Shown: positions 42,158 through 55,103 of the stretch, one piece after another
Numbering within the stretch: the first letter of the stretch is position 1
Layout of the letters: each line of letters starts with the position of its first letter
Assembly (NCBI GenBank): GCA_903893215.1
Contig: CAITLJ010000084.1
Coordinates: forward strand, 1 to 64,000
Direction: 5' to 3'
Origin: an uncultured Ferrovum sp.
GTDB taxonomy: Bacteria; Pseudomonadota; Gammaproteobacteria; Burkholderiales; Ferrovaceae
DNA: 64,000 bases
Notes under the pieces: model-generated
Seen by the model: only the letters and a program-made list of their open reading frames with translations
What the model was told of the DNA's origin: nothing
The model's database searches: none
Program-made: the position numbers and the translations under genes

Positions 42158-44905
42158 TCAGTCGGTCTCGGCTTCTGGCAGGTTGGCCATACGGATGCCA
42201 AGTCCGGCCTGGATGGCTTGCACCCGTCCCGACACCTGCAGCCTGTCGTAGATGTGTTTCAGATACCACTTCACCGTTTCCGGCGAGATGCCTAACGCGC
42301 GTGCAATCTGCTTGTTGGAGAGGCCGCGCGACATGTATTGCAGGATTTCGGTTTCACGCGCGGAGAGTCTTGGCGCGCTGAAGTCAGCAGCGACCGCCGG
42401 TTCGATCACCGGTGCCTGCACCTGACGCGCATACACCGGATCGAGCATCACGCGCAGTCGGCGCAGATATTCCGGATCGACATCGGGGTGTCCCAGACCG
42501 CCCGACATCAGACGGGCGATGGGGCCGGCCAGTGCCGGCCCTTCATCCACGAAGGTGCGCACCAGACCGTTCTGTTGCCCGTAGCTGAGCGCTTGCCAGA
42601 GCGGCTCGAGCGCCCCCTCCGGATCGCCCGCCGCTTCCAGCGCCCGCACCAGCGTGACGCCCACCGTAGCGGCCACGTAAGCCCGCCGGCCCAGGCCCAG
42701 ATCTTCCCAGAGACTGCGCAACAAAGGCACCGCGCGGCGCGGCGCGTTGACCGCCACCAGTACCCGCCCCTCCGCCAGACGCACCATGTCCCAGGCTTCG
42801 CTGGCTGCCGTGGCGCGGTCTTCCGGCGCCCGGATGCCCAGGGCCAGCAGGGTGCGCAAGGCGCGATCTGCCTCCAGCGCCTGTCCGTGCACCAGCAGGA
42901 TGCGCACCATTTCTCCAAGGCATCCCGCCTGCAGGCGCAGCAAACCGCGCGACCGGCCAAGCGCTGCCCCTTCCTCAAGCAACTGCAGCGTCTGTGCCAG
43001 ATCGCCACGCAGGTCGGCCAGCCGCGCTTCGGTGCGCAACAGATGCAGCAAGGCGCCGAGCGAAGCGCCGGCCGTGACCTGGCCCCGCCGGTCATTCAGC
43101 AATCCGCGCGCGCGCTCTGGATCGTTGCGCTCATAATGGATCGCCGCAAGATAGGCCGCGGCCACCGCAGCAGCTTGTGACCCCGGCGCGCCATTCTGCG
43201 CAGCCTGCGCCAGCACATCCTCAAAAATCAGTCCGGCCTGGTCAAGGCGACCGGCCTGGAATGCGCTATACCCAAACAGGTTCTGCCGGTAAAGCGATGG
43301 CAGATTACCGAGCGCCGCAGGCGCAGGCTGAAGATCGCGCAGCGCTTCCACCTCGTCAAAGCGGGAAGCGGCCCCCAGACCAAAAATCACGGCGGTATGC
43401 CCCACATGATCGGCCAACGAGCCGACAGCTGGCCGCAAGGCGAGCACGGCCTGTCCGGCCTCCAGCGCAGCAGCGCTGTCATCGGCCAACGCGGTCATCA
43501 CTGAGCGCACCGCCAGGGCATCCCGCTGACAGGCATCCAGCATGGCCTGCAGGGCCTGCAGGCCATGCTCGGCCTCGCTACGCCGGTGCAGGAAGGCAAG
43601 TGCCCAGGCACGCGCGAGTTGCAGGCGTGGACGCGCCTGTACCGCTTCGGCGGGCATGCGCTCAATCCAGTCGAGCAATACGTCGAACCGGCCGGCATCC
43701 AGCAAGGCCTCCGCCCCTTGCTCGATCCAGTGCGCAGCCTGGCTGGCCTCGCCGCCATCGAGCGCATGACGCACAGCGCGCAACCAGTCACCCTGCGACG
43801 CATGCCAGGCTGCGGCGCGACGGTGCAGCAGCACCGCCGCGCCCGGCCGTTCGCGCTGCAGGCGCTCGCGCAGGCACTGGCCGAGCATGGGCTGCAGACG
43901 GTGTCCACCCTGCGCGGCCGCAATATCGCAAAACAGGCCTTGCACCTGTAGCATCTCCAGCACGTCGGCGCTGTCCTCGATCCCGGCCAGCGCGTCGGCA
44001 AGGGCAGGTTGCAAATCGGCAGCCACCGAGGTAAGCAGCAGGAACTCCTGCTGCCGCGCCGGCAATGCCGACAGCACCTCGGCCTGGGCGAAAGTCTCGA
44101 GCGCAGCCAGCATGGCTGGCAGGCGGGCACGCGCCGAGCGTTCATCCCAGGGTGCGCGCAACTCGCGCAGCGCGAGTTGCAGCGCAAGCGGCCAGCCATC
44201 CACCAGGTCCTGCAGGAAATCGAGCGTGCCATCCACAGGAGCGCTCCCCAGCGCGGCCGCGGCAAAGCCAGCCAGTTCGCTACGCGGAATGCGCAGCGCG
44301 CCTGACCCCAGCGTGTGCACCTGCCCGCGCGCTTGCAGGTCGGCCACCTGCAGCACCGGCAGACGGCGGCCGATCAGCACCAGATGGACGCCTTCAGGTG
44401 CCTCGCGCAGCAGCCGTTCGATCATCTCCACAGACTGGGCGTCATTCAGCCAATGCACGTCGTCAAGCACCAGCACCAGCGGCAGCGCGATTGCTTCGGC
44501 CCGTTCCACCAGCGCGGCGAGACACAGGGATAGCGCCTGCCGGCTGTCGGTGGGCGCTGCAGCATTGGTGAGCAGGTTGCGTGCAGCGCCTTTGCGACCG
44601 CCGGCGGGGCGTGTCAGCACCGGTGCCGACAGGGCAGCGACCAGATAGCAGCCCAGGGTGAGTGGATCGCATTCGCCGGCCTCCAGGCGCAACCAGTGCA
44701 CGTCGGCGCCTTGTGCGGGCAGCTGGTCAGCCCAGTCGGCCACCGCCAGTGACTTGCCGAAGCCGGCGGGCGCCAGCACCCGGGTCAGACGATGACGCAG
44801 CACGGCCTCGAGCCGGGTACATAGCTCCGGGCGGCGATAATAGCCGGGCGGCGCCTTCGGGCGCTGCAGACGGGTGCGGATGAGGATGGCGGCGGGAACA
44901 TTCAC
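42158..44905 (-). CDS. MalT/LAL-type LuxR-family ATP-dependent transcriptional regulator
   Basis: A 915-aa protein. The N-terminal STAND-type ATPase has Walker A VLAPAGFGKSLAVADW (about residues 45-60) and Walker B LVLVLDDVHWL. The middle part consists of TPR-like alpha-helical repeats (about 400-800). The C-terminal LuxR HTH is LSARETEILQYMSRGLSNKQIARALGISPETVKWYLKHIY. These activators (MalT, AlkS) sense a small ligand. It lies just upstream of fadB-fadA in the same direction and diverges from fadD, suggesting control of lipid or alkane catabolism. GTG at 44905 is chosen by homology; no clear ribosome-binding site. Confidence 0.88.
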   Translation of the reverse strand: MNVPAAILIRTRLQRPKAPPGYYRRPELCTRLEAVLRHRLTRVLAPAGFGKSLAVADWADQLPAQGADVHWLRLEAGECDPLTLGCYLVAALSAPVLTRPAGGRKGAARNLLTNAAAPTDSRQALSLCLAALVERAEAIALPLVLVLDDVHWLNDAQSVEMIERLLREAPEGVHLVLIGRRLPVLQVADLQARGQVHTLGSGALRIPRSELAGFAAAALGSAPVDGTLDFLQDLVDGWPLALQLALRELRAPWDERSARARLPAMLAALETFAQAEVLSALPARQQEFLLLTSVAADLQPALADALAGIEDSADVLEMLQVQGLFCDIAAAQGGHRLQPMLGQCLRERLQRERPGAAVLLHRRAAAWHASQGDWLRAVRHALDGGEASQAAHWIEQGAEALLDAGRFDVLLDWIERMPAEAVQARPRLQLARAWALAFLHRRSEAEHGLQALQAMLDACQRDALAVRSVMTALADDSAAALEAGQAVLALRPAVGSLADHVGHTAVIFGLGAASRFDEVEALRDLQPAPAALGNLPSLYRQNLFGYSAFQAGRLDQAGLIFEDVLAQAAQNGAPGSQAAAVAAAYLAAIHYERNDPERARGLLNDRRGQVTAGASLGALLHLLRTEARLADLRGDLAQTLQLLEEGAALGRSRGLLRLQAGCLGEMVRILLVHGQALEADRALRTLLALGIRAPEDRATAASEAWDMVRLAEGRVLVAVNAPRRAVPLLRSLWEDLGLGRRAYVAATVGVTLVRALEAAGDPEGALEPLWQALSYGQQNGLVRTFVDEGPALAGPIARLMSGGLGHPDVDPEYLRRLRVMLDPVYARQVQAPVIEPAVAADFSAPRLSARETEILQYMSRGLSNKQIARALGISPETVKWYLKHIYDRLQVSGRVQAIQAGLGIRMANLPEAETD

Positions 44906-44978
44906 GCGAAGCAGTATAGCCCTGCAGGCCACTCGATCGGGGGGGTTGGCACTTTTTCGCAAAACACGCTATTGTTGA

Positions 44979-44996
44979 TTCAAACGATCGTTTGGA
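44979..44996. promoter_or_regulatory. PsrA-type operator upstream of fadD
   Basis: TTCAAACGATCGTTTGGA differs from the perfect fadE operator only at the penultimate base. It lies in the divergent region between the MalT-type gene and fadD, 117 nt before the fadD ATG and 74 nt before the regulator's GTG, so it could act on either. Confidence 0.83.
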
Positions 44997-45112
44997 TCGG
45001 ACGCAGTTTGCTGCGCCCCGCCTTGCGTCGATCACCAGAACAAGGCCGGCTGGTCGCGATCGCGACCTATCCGTGCCCACAACAGCATCAGGGAAGGAGT
45101 GGCACTGCGCCC

Positions 45113-46795
45113 ATGGAAAAGATCTGGCTGGCCGGCTATCCTGCCGGTGTACCGCATGACATCGATCTGAGCGCTGTACGTTCGATGGTTGAGGTCCTGG
45201 AGGACGCGTTCAAGCGTTATCACGACCGCCCTGCTTTCACCTGTCTGGGCAAAGCCTTGACCTATGCCGAGGTGGCACGCCAGTCGCAAGCGGTTGCCGC
45301 CTGGCTGCAGGCCAAGGGGCTGGGAATCGGCAGCCGGGTAGCGATCATGTCGCCCAATGTGCTGTCCTATCCGGTGGTTCTGGCGGGGATCGCGCGTGCC
45401 GGATGCACGCTGGTGTCAGTCAACCCGCTGTACACGCCGCGCGAACTGGAACACCAGCTGAACGACAGCGGCGCCGAGGCTATCTTCATCTTCGAAAACT
45501 TCGCTGCCACACTCGACGCGGTGAAGTGTCCCGCGCTGAAGCACGTGGTGGTCACCGCCACCGGCGACCTGCTCGGTTTCCCCAAGGGCGCCATTGTGAA
45601 TCTTGTGGTGCGCAAGGTGAAAAAGATGGTGCCGGCCTGGAGCCTGCCCGGCCACGTGCGCCTGGCCGCCGTATTGCAGACGGGTGCCCGGCTGCCATTC
45701 AGCCGTGTCGCGCCCAACCCCGAAGACATCGCCCTGCTGCAGTACACCGGCGGCACCACCGGCGTCTCCAAGGGTGCCATGCTGCTCCAGAGCAATATCG
45801 TGGCCAACGTGTTGCAGATCGAAAGCTGGGTGGGCGCCGAATTCACCCCGGGCGAGCGCCTGAATGTGGTGTGCGCCCTGCCGCTGTATCACATCTTTGC
45901 CCTGACCTTCTGCGGTCTCGTCGGCATGCGCCTGGGTGCCTGCAACCTGCTGATTCCCAATCCGCGCGACATGACCGGGTTCATCAAGTCGCTGCGCGGA
46001 TTCCGGTTTCACGTGTTTCCCGGCGTGAACACCCTGTTCAACGGTCTGCTCAATCAGCCGGACTTTGCAACCCTCGATTTTTCGCAGCTGCGTGTGGCGA
46101 TCGGCGGCGGCATGGCAGTGCAATCCGCCGTGGCTGCCCGTTGGCTGCAGGTCACTGGCAAACCGCTGATCGAGGGCTATGGTTTGTCGGAAACCTCGCC
46201 GGTGGCGAGCTGCTGTCCGGCCAACCGTCAGGAATACACCGGCACGATCGGACTGCCGGTGCCGTCAACCGAGCTCTCGATCCGCGATGATGATGGCAAT
46301 GAGCTCCCGCTCGGCCAGCCTGGCGAGATCTGCATCCGTGGCCCGCAGGTGATGGCAGGCTACTGGAAGCGTCCGGATGAAACCGCAAAAGTCATGACTG
46401 CAGACGGCTTTTTCCGGTCAGGCGACATCGGCGTGATGAACGAATCGGGCGAGACCAAGATTGTCGACCGCAAGAAAGACATGATCCTTGTGTCGGGCTT
46501 CAATGTGTATCCCGCCGAAGTGGAAGAGGTGATCAGCCAGCATCCTGGCGTGCTTGAGTGCGTGGCCGTGGGTGTGCCCGACGCGAAGAGCGGCGAGGCA
46601 GTCAAGGTGGTGGTGGTGCGCCGCGACCCCGCGCTGAGCGAACAGGATGTACGCGACTGGTGCAAGGACCGCCTGACCGGCTACAAACGCCCGCATCAGG
46701 TGGAATTCCGCACCGACCTGCCCAAGTCGAATGTGGGCAAGGTACTGCGCCGGGTGGTGCGTGACGAGGCTGGCGGCGGTCGCGCCGCAGCCTGA
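45113..46795 (+). CDS. fadD: Long-chain fatty-acid-CoA ligase
   Basis: A 560-aa AMP-forming ligase that activates fatty acids with ATP and CoA at the membrane. Motifs: LLQYTGGTTGVSKGAML (P-loop), EGYGLSETSP (A5), GWFRSGDIG-type segment DGFFRSGDIGVMNESGETKIVDRKKDMILVSGFNVYP (FACS signature) and the C-terminal catalytic Lys region PKSNVGKVLRR. ATG at 45113 is preferred; AAGGAG lies 13 nt upstream. Preceded by a PsrA-type operator and followed by a terminator; single-gene transcript. Confidence 0.95.
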   Translation: MEKIWLAGYPAGVPHDIDLSAVRSMVEVLEDAFKRYHDRPAFTCLGKALTYAEVARQSQAVAAWLQAKGLGIGSRVAIMSPNVLSYPVVLAGIARAGCTLVSVNPLYTPRELEHQLNDSGAEAIFIFENFAATLDAVKCPALKHVVVTATGDLLGFPKGAIVNLVVRKVKKMVPAWSLPGHVRLAAVLQTGARLPFSRVAPNPEDIALLQYTGGTTGVSKGAMLLQSNIVANVLQIESWVGAEFTPGERLNVVCALPLYHIFALTFCGLVGMRLGACNLLIPNPRDMTGFIKSLRGFRFHVFPGVNTLFNGLLNQPDFATLDFSQLRVAIGGGMAVQSAVAARWLQVTGKPLIEGYGLSETSPVASCCPANRQEYTGTIGLPVPSTELSIRDDDGNELPLGQPGEICIRGPQVMAGYWKRPDETAKVMTADGFFRSGDIGVMNESGETKIVDRKKDMILVSGFNVYPAEVEEVISQHPGVLECVAVGVPDAKSGEAVKVVVVRRDPALSEQDVRDWCKDRLTGYKRPHQVEFRTDLPKSNVGKVLRRVVRDEAGGGRAAA

Positions 46796-46831
46796 CCACA
46801 GATCGCTGGGCCCCTCCCCGGGGCCACTGAC

Positions 46832-46862
46832 GACAGGCCCGCTGCGCGGGCCTGTCTTGCTT
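46832..46862 (+). terminator. Intrinsic terminator after fadD
   Basis: An 11-bp perfect stem GACAGGCCCGC with its complement (46832-46842 and 46846-46856), a 3-nt loop, then TTGCTTT. It is 36 nt beyond the fadD stop. Confidence 0.82.
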
Positions 46863-47116
46863 TGGCAGCGCCATCCGCAACGTGGTGGGCCTGCTGACCG
46901 GGTCACCAACCGCTTTGCGCCGACCCCCGCATAAAAAGTTCACGAACCTCGTATTTAACGCCTGTATTTCTGTGATTTTCGACTACAGTAATGGGGTGAC
47001 CACTGGCACTGCGGGACGCAAACCCGGGTGGTTGCACTGCGGCAACCGCGCCAGCCAGCCACCCCGGGCGACATGGCGCGTTCCAGACATAATCAGGCGG
47101 GGGGGGGGAACAAGAC
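46863..47116. other. Intergenic region upstream of the lipoprotein hydrolase, ending in a G10 tract
   Basis: A 254-nt gap beyond the fadD terminator. It includes a locally AT-rich stretch (about 46930-47000) likely to hold the promoter. It ends with ten consecutive G residues at 47099-47108, 8 nt before the ATG, overlapping where the ribosome-binding site should be. No gene is seen. Confidence 0.6.
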
Positions 47117-48952
47117 ATGATCAGACAGTCAAGCCGGGCGGCCATGGTGGCCTTGGTCCTGGTGCTCACCGCCTGTGGCGGTGGCAACAACAACCCAAAT
47201 ACCGGTCTCAGCACGGCGAGTGTCGCCACACCGTCCGCCGCCGGAGGCAATCCGCAGGGCGGCATCCTGCTCGCCAACCCACCCTATATGCTGGCGGCCG
47301 TTTCACCGTCCTTCCTGCAGGGCAAGCTGCTCGATCCCACGGTGGGCGGCCCTGCCGGCGCACAACTGTTTCAGGCCGTAGGCAGCAACCTGCCCTGCGC
47401 CTTCCGCTCCTATTACCTCAACTACACCACCAAGGGTGCCCAGGGCGAGGACACCAACGCCACCGGGGCCCTGCTGGTGCCGTATGGCAGCCCGCAGTGC
47501 GAGGGCCGGCGCGACGTCGTGATGTATGCACACGCACCCAACACACAAAAGAATTACAACATCCTGAACCTGGTCGACACCACCAATCCAGCCTTTCAGG
47601 AAGCCGGCCTGATTGCCGCCACGTTTGCGGCGCAGGGCTACATCGTGATTGCCAGCAACTATGCCGGCTACGACATCTCCAGCCTGCCGTACCATGCCTT
47701 CCTGAACGCCGAACAGAAGTCGCGTGAAGCGATCGACACCCTGCTGGCTGGCCGCACGGCGCTGGCTGCGGTCAGCACCAGCACGGTCGATTCAGGTCGC
47801 CTGTTCCTGACCGGCTACTCCGAGGGTGGGTGGGTCTCGATGGCCACCCAGAAGGCCATGGAAGCCGCCGGCAACCAGGTGGTGGCAAATGCCACCCTGG
47901 CAGGCCCGTATGCACTGGCCGCCTTTTATGACGCGATCTTCCTGGGCAACACCAATGCCGGTTCCACGTTCTTCACACCGCTGCTGCTGACCAGCTATCA
48001 GAAAGCCTACGGCAACATCTACAGCAAGCTCAGTGATGTCTATGCCCCGACCTATATCAATGGCACGGCGCAATACCCCGGCCCGATCGACCAGCTCTCC
48101 CCGGGTGCCTTCGGCTACTTTCAGCTGATCGCCAATGGCCAGCTGCCGCTGACCAGCTTCTTTGATCCCACCCCACCCACCATCCCGGGTTCCACCGCGC
48201 TGGTGCCTGCAGCCGTGCAGGATCTTGCCGTGAACGGCACCAGCGCCTCCTTGTTCGGCCTGGTTGCCAATTTCGGTGTACCTGCCAGTCCCGCCAGCAT
48301 CAATACCTGCCAGGGCTTTGCCGACAACCTGAGCCCGCCCAGGCAGGGGGGTCCCGAAACCACCGTGACCGGCAACCAGGCCTATCTGTTCAGCCAGGGC
48401 TTCGCCAAGGACAACCTGATCCAGAACACCTTCCGCGGCAATTATCTGGCCGACTTCTGCAACAATCCGGATGGCAATGTGCCGAATGACATCGGCGGTG
48501 GCCCGACCACCACGGCGGCATTTCCACTCCGTCAGGCATTGGCCCGCAATGACATGCGCAGCTTTATCCCGAAGGCACCGATCCTGATGTGCGGCGGCGG
48601 CAACGACGCAACCGTGTTCTTCATCAACACCGAGTACCAGGCCCACTACTGGGGCAAGCAGGGCGTGCCCAAAGGGCAGGTCGTCACGCTCAATCTCGAC
48701 AACACCCAGCTGTCCGCCAACATGCCGCAGCCCTCCGTCGGTCCGCTCAGCTATACCACCGGATCCAGCGTGGCGGCCACGCCGGATTCAGCGATCGACT
48801 ACACCACCGAGATCAACGGCTTCACCGCCAACGTAAAAAACTTCCTCGCCACACCGGGGAATGATCTGGTGGCCTATGCCAAGGCTTACCACCAAGTGTT
48901 GCTGCCTCCATGGTGCGCCGGTGCTGCACTCAAGTACATCAAGGCGCACTGA
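47117..48952 (+). CDS. Lipoprotein alpha/beta-hydrolase (secretory lipase/esterase-like)
   Basis: A 611-aa lipoprotein precursor. The signal ends in the lipobox VLTAC with Cys20, followed by a flexible GGGNNNPN stretch, so it is lipid-anchored in the envelope. The body is an alpha/beta hydrolase with the nucleophile elbow GYSEGG at Ser235 and a large central cap region. Late-domain ILMCGGGNDATVFFINT probably carries the acid residue. Family resemblance is to secretory lipases and feruloyl-type esterases; the substrate is not known. It lies 3' to fadD and before an OmpW-like porin, suggesting ester or lipid breakdown at the cell surface. Confidence 0.82.
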   Translation: MIRQSSRAAMVALVLVLTACGGGNNNPNTGLSTASVATPSAAGGNPQGGILLANPPYMLAAVSPSFLQGKLLDPTVGGPAGAQLFQAVGSNLPCAFRSYYLNYTTKGAQGEDTNATGALLVPYGSPQCEGRRDVVMYAHAPNTQKNYNILNLVDTTNPAFQEAGLIAATFAAQGYIVIASNYAGYDISSLPYHAFLNAEQKSREAIDTLLAGRTALAAVSTSTVDSGRLFLTGYSEGGWVSMATQKAMEAAGNQVVANATLAGPYALAAFYDAIFLGNTNAGSTFFTPLLLTSYQKAYGNIYSKLSDVYAPTYINGTAQYPGPIDQLSPGAFGYFQLIANGQLPLTSFFDPTPPTIPGSTALVPAAVQDLAVNGTSASLFGLVANFGVPASPASINTCQGFADNLSPPRQGGPETTVTGNQAYLFSQGFAKDNLIQNTFRGNYLADFCNNPDGNVPNDIGGGPTTTAAFPLRQALARNDMRSFIPKAPILMCGGGNDATVFFINTEYQAHYWGKQGVPKGQVVTLNLDNTQLSANMPQPSVGPLSYTTGSSVAATPDSAIDYTTEINGFTANVKNFLATPGNDLVAYAKAYHQVLLPPWCAGAALKYIKAH

Positions 48953-49025
48953 CGCGCCGCTGCCGGTGCAAATCGCGCTGCACCGGTGCCCCCCGATAAA
49001 AACAGAGATTCCGAGGAGCGCCTCC

Positions 49026-49754
49026 ATGTCCGTAGCATCGTCGTCCATGCGCACCCGACTGCGCACCCTGATTCTGGCCAGCCTGAGCACTGTTGCAGTG
49101 TGTGTCCCGCTTGCCGCCCAAGCTGACAGCCTGCGGCTGGGCACCACCTATGTCCTGTTTCACGATCACAACACCGACCTGACGCAGACCAGCGGCAACC
49201 CGGCCAATGCCACCCCGGCGGGTCTCAACACCCATGTGCAGCCGCTGGCCACCCTGTTGCTGACGTATTCCATCGACTTCACCGATCACCTGTCGGCCGA
49301 AATCGTGGCCGGCATACCGCCACATTTCCGTGCCAAAGGGGTGGGCCCGACCACGGTGGATGGGGTGCGCCGCTATGATGGTGAGACCCTGCTGACCGGC
49401 ACGGCCATCACACCCACCGCATTTCTTGAATACAAGTTCTTCAAGCCGGGGGACATCCGGCCGTATCTGGGGCTGGGCGTCAACTACACCCGCTTCGTCA
49501 AGACCAAGATGACCGACGCCGGTGCACTGGTGAGCGGCGGCGGCACCCGCGTCGACCTCAGTTCATCGAAGGGTCTGGCTTACGTGGCCGGACTGGAGAT
49601 GCCGATCGCGCGCGACATGTCGCTCGCATTCTCGGTATCACGCTTCAAGCTGATCACCGATGTGCGAACCGAGACCGATGGTCAGCTGATTCGGCGCAGC
49701 CATCAGGATCTGGGCCCCACCCTGTACTCGCTGACGGCCGGCTACGATTTCTGA
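49026..49754 (+). CDS. OmpW-family outer-membrane protein
   Basis: A 242-aa precursor. The signal peptide (residues about 1-33, ending AAQADS) is followed by an eight-stranded OmpW-type barrel: LRLGTTYVLF, LLLTYSIDFTDHLSAEIVAGIPP, TAFLEYKFFKPGDIRPYLGLGVNYTRF, and a C-terminal aromatic SLTAGYDF for BAM recognition. OmpW channels pass small hydrophobic molecules. GAGGAG lies upstream of the ATG at 49026, 73 nt after the lipoprotein gene. Its end overlaps sulP convergently by 13 nt. Confidence 0.9.
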   Translation: MSVASSSMRTRLRTLILASLSTVAVCVPLAAQADSLRLGTTYVLFHDHNTDLTQTSGNPANATPAGLNTHVQPLATLLLTYSIDFTDHLSAEIVAGIPPHFRAKGVGPTTVDGVRRYDGETLLTGTAITPTAFLEYKFFKPGDIRPYLGLGVNYTRFVKTKMTDAGALVSGGGTRVDLSSSKGLAYVAGLEMPIARDMSLAFSVSRFKLITDVRTETDGQLIRRSHQDLGPTLYSLTAGYDF

Positions 49755-51391
49755 TCCGACACTGCCGCAAGTTGCACCAGCGCGGCGACCAGCGTTGGCT
49801 GCACGTTGCTGATGCCGAGCGCGGCCAGAACTCCGGCGCGCTCGAGCTTGAATGCCACGTTGTCGCGCAGCTCCACCAGGATCAGGCGGGTCTGCCGACG
49901 CTGGCAATGGCGGACCAGTTCCTCCAGCGACTGCATGCCGGTGGCATCCACAAACGGTACCCGCCCCATCCGCACCACCAGGGTGGGCATGTGGCTTTGC
50001 ACCGCCTCTAGCGTGCGCTGCAGTTTTTCTGCAGCACCAAAGAAAAATGGCCCATCGATGCTGTAGACCAGTACCCCGGCGGGCAGACGCAGCGCGTGCC
50101 CGGCAGCATCCCGGCTGTCCAGTCCGGCTGCGTCCACTTCGGTCACCTCCACCGCCTGCGCCATCCGGCGCATGAACAACAGTGACGCCACCACCACCCC
50201 GACATTGACGGCCAATACCAGGTCGGTGAACACCGTCAGGAACAAGGTGAGCAGCAGGACGGCCATATCCGGTCGCGGTGCGCGTCGCAACAGGTGCCAG
50301 AAATGGGGCAGGTCGCTCATGTTGTAAGCCACCACAAACAGCACGGCCGCGAGGGCTGCCAGCGGGATGTAGGCAGCCAGTGGTGCCAGCAGCAGGATCA
50401 CCAGCACCAGGGTAAGCGAATGCACCAATCCGGCCAGCGGACTGTTGCCGCCATTGCGGATGCTGGTCGCGGTGCGCGCAATCGCGCCGGTAGCGGCAAA
50501 GCCACCGAACAGCGGGGCTGCCAGGTTGGCGAGCCCCTGCCCGATCAGTTCCTGGTTAGAGTCATGACGGGTACCGGCCATGCCGTCCGCCACCACCGCG
50601 GACAACAGGGACTCGATCGCACAAAGCAGGGCAATCGTGAACGCCGGCCCGATCAGGCGGATCACATCGGTGAACTGGATTGGCGGAAATCCGGGCGCGG
50701 GCAGCACCTGCGGAATGCCACCGAACACCGAGCCGATGGTGGCCACGCCAACCGGATGCAGGACATATTCAAGCAGCGTGGCAAGCACGGTGGCCACCAG
50801 CGGTGCCGGAACGCGCGGCCAGAGTTTGGGCCACACCACCAGCACGCCCAGGCTGAACATGCCGATCGCCGTGGTAGCCGGTTGCAGGGCAGGCAGGGCC
50901 AGCAACAGGCCGATCAGCTTCTGATGGAAATGCTCACCGCTCACCGCAGGCAGCCCGAAAAAATCCCGCCACTGGCCCACCCAGATCACAACGCCGATAC
51001 CGGTGGTGAAGCCGGCGATCACCGGATCAGGAATGAAGCGGATCACGCTGCCCAGTCTGGCCAACCCCATCGCAACCAGGATCACCCCCGCCATCAGCGT
51101 GGCCACCTGCAACCCGTGAACCCCATAACGTGCAGTGATCCCGGCCAGGATCACGATAAAGGCGCCGGTGGGACCGGCAATCTGGCAGCGGCTGCCGCCA
51201 AATACCGACACCACGACCGCAGCCACGATGGCGGTGTAGAGCCCCTGTTCGGGCTTCACGCCACTGGCGATCGCAAACGCCATGGCAAGCGGCAGGGCAA
51301 CCACGCCGACCACCAGCCCGGCCAGCACATTGCGCCGCCATTCGGCAGGCGAGAGCTTGCCAGCCCGACATGCCTCGCGCCAGGCGATCAT
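49742..51391 (-). CDS. SulP-family anion transporter with STAS domain
   Basis: A 549-aa inner-membrane transporter with about 10-12 spans. The SulP core is GVVALPLAMAFAIASGVKPEQGLYTAIVAA and QIAGPTGAFIVILAG. The C-terminal cytoplasmic STAS domain (about residues 425-540) is LRLPAGVLVYSIDGPFFFGAAEKL ... PFVDATGMQSLEELV. SulP proteins carry sulfate, bicarbonate or related anions; the substrate cannot be assigned. ATG at 51391 is preferred. Confidence 0.9.
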   Translation of the reverse strand: MIAWREACRAGKLSPAEWRRNVLAGLVVGVVALPLAMAFAIASGVKPEQGLYTAIVAAVVVSVFGGSRCQIAGPTGAFIVILAGITARYGVHGLQVATLMAGVILVAMGLARLGSVIRFIPDPVIAGFTTGIGVVIWVGQWRDFFGLPAVSGEHFHQKLIGLLLALPALQPATTAIGMFSLGVLVVWPKLWPRVPAPLVATVLATLLEYVLHPVGVATIGSVFGGIPQVLPAPGFPPIQFTDVIRLIGPAFTIALLCAIESLLSAVVADGMAGTRHDSNQELIGQGLANLAAPLFGGFAATGAIARTATSIRNGGNSPLAGLVHSLTLVLVILLLAPLAAYIPLAALAAVLFVVAYNMSDLPHFWHLLRRAPRPDMAVLLLTLFLTVFTDLVLAVNVGVVVASLLFMRRMAQAVEVTEVDAAGLDSRDAAGHALRLPAGVLVYSIDGPFFFGAAEKLQRTLEAVQSHMPTLVVRMGRVPFVDATGMQSLEELVRHCQRRQTRLILVELRDNVAFKLERAGVLAALGISNVQPTLVAALVQLAAVSDQKS

Positions 51392-51467
51392 GGCGGCGTG
51401 ATCACGGCAACCCGCTCCCAATCACGCATCGGGCGAAACAGGCGCCGTGAAAGCCGTTCATGACAGG

Positions 51468-55089
<3,622 letters not shown>

Positions 55090-55103
55090 TTTGCCACGCT
55101 TGG

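Noticed and set aside
46882-47727. A plus-strand open frame starting before the lipoprotein gene
   Set aside because: It is out of frame with the lipobox protein and lacks family features; the frame from 47117 has a lipobox and hydrolase motif.
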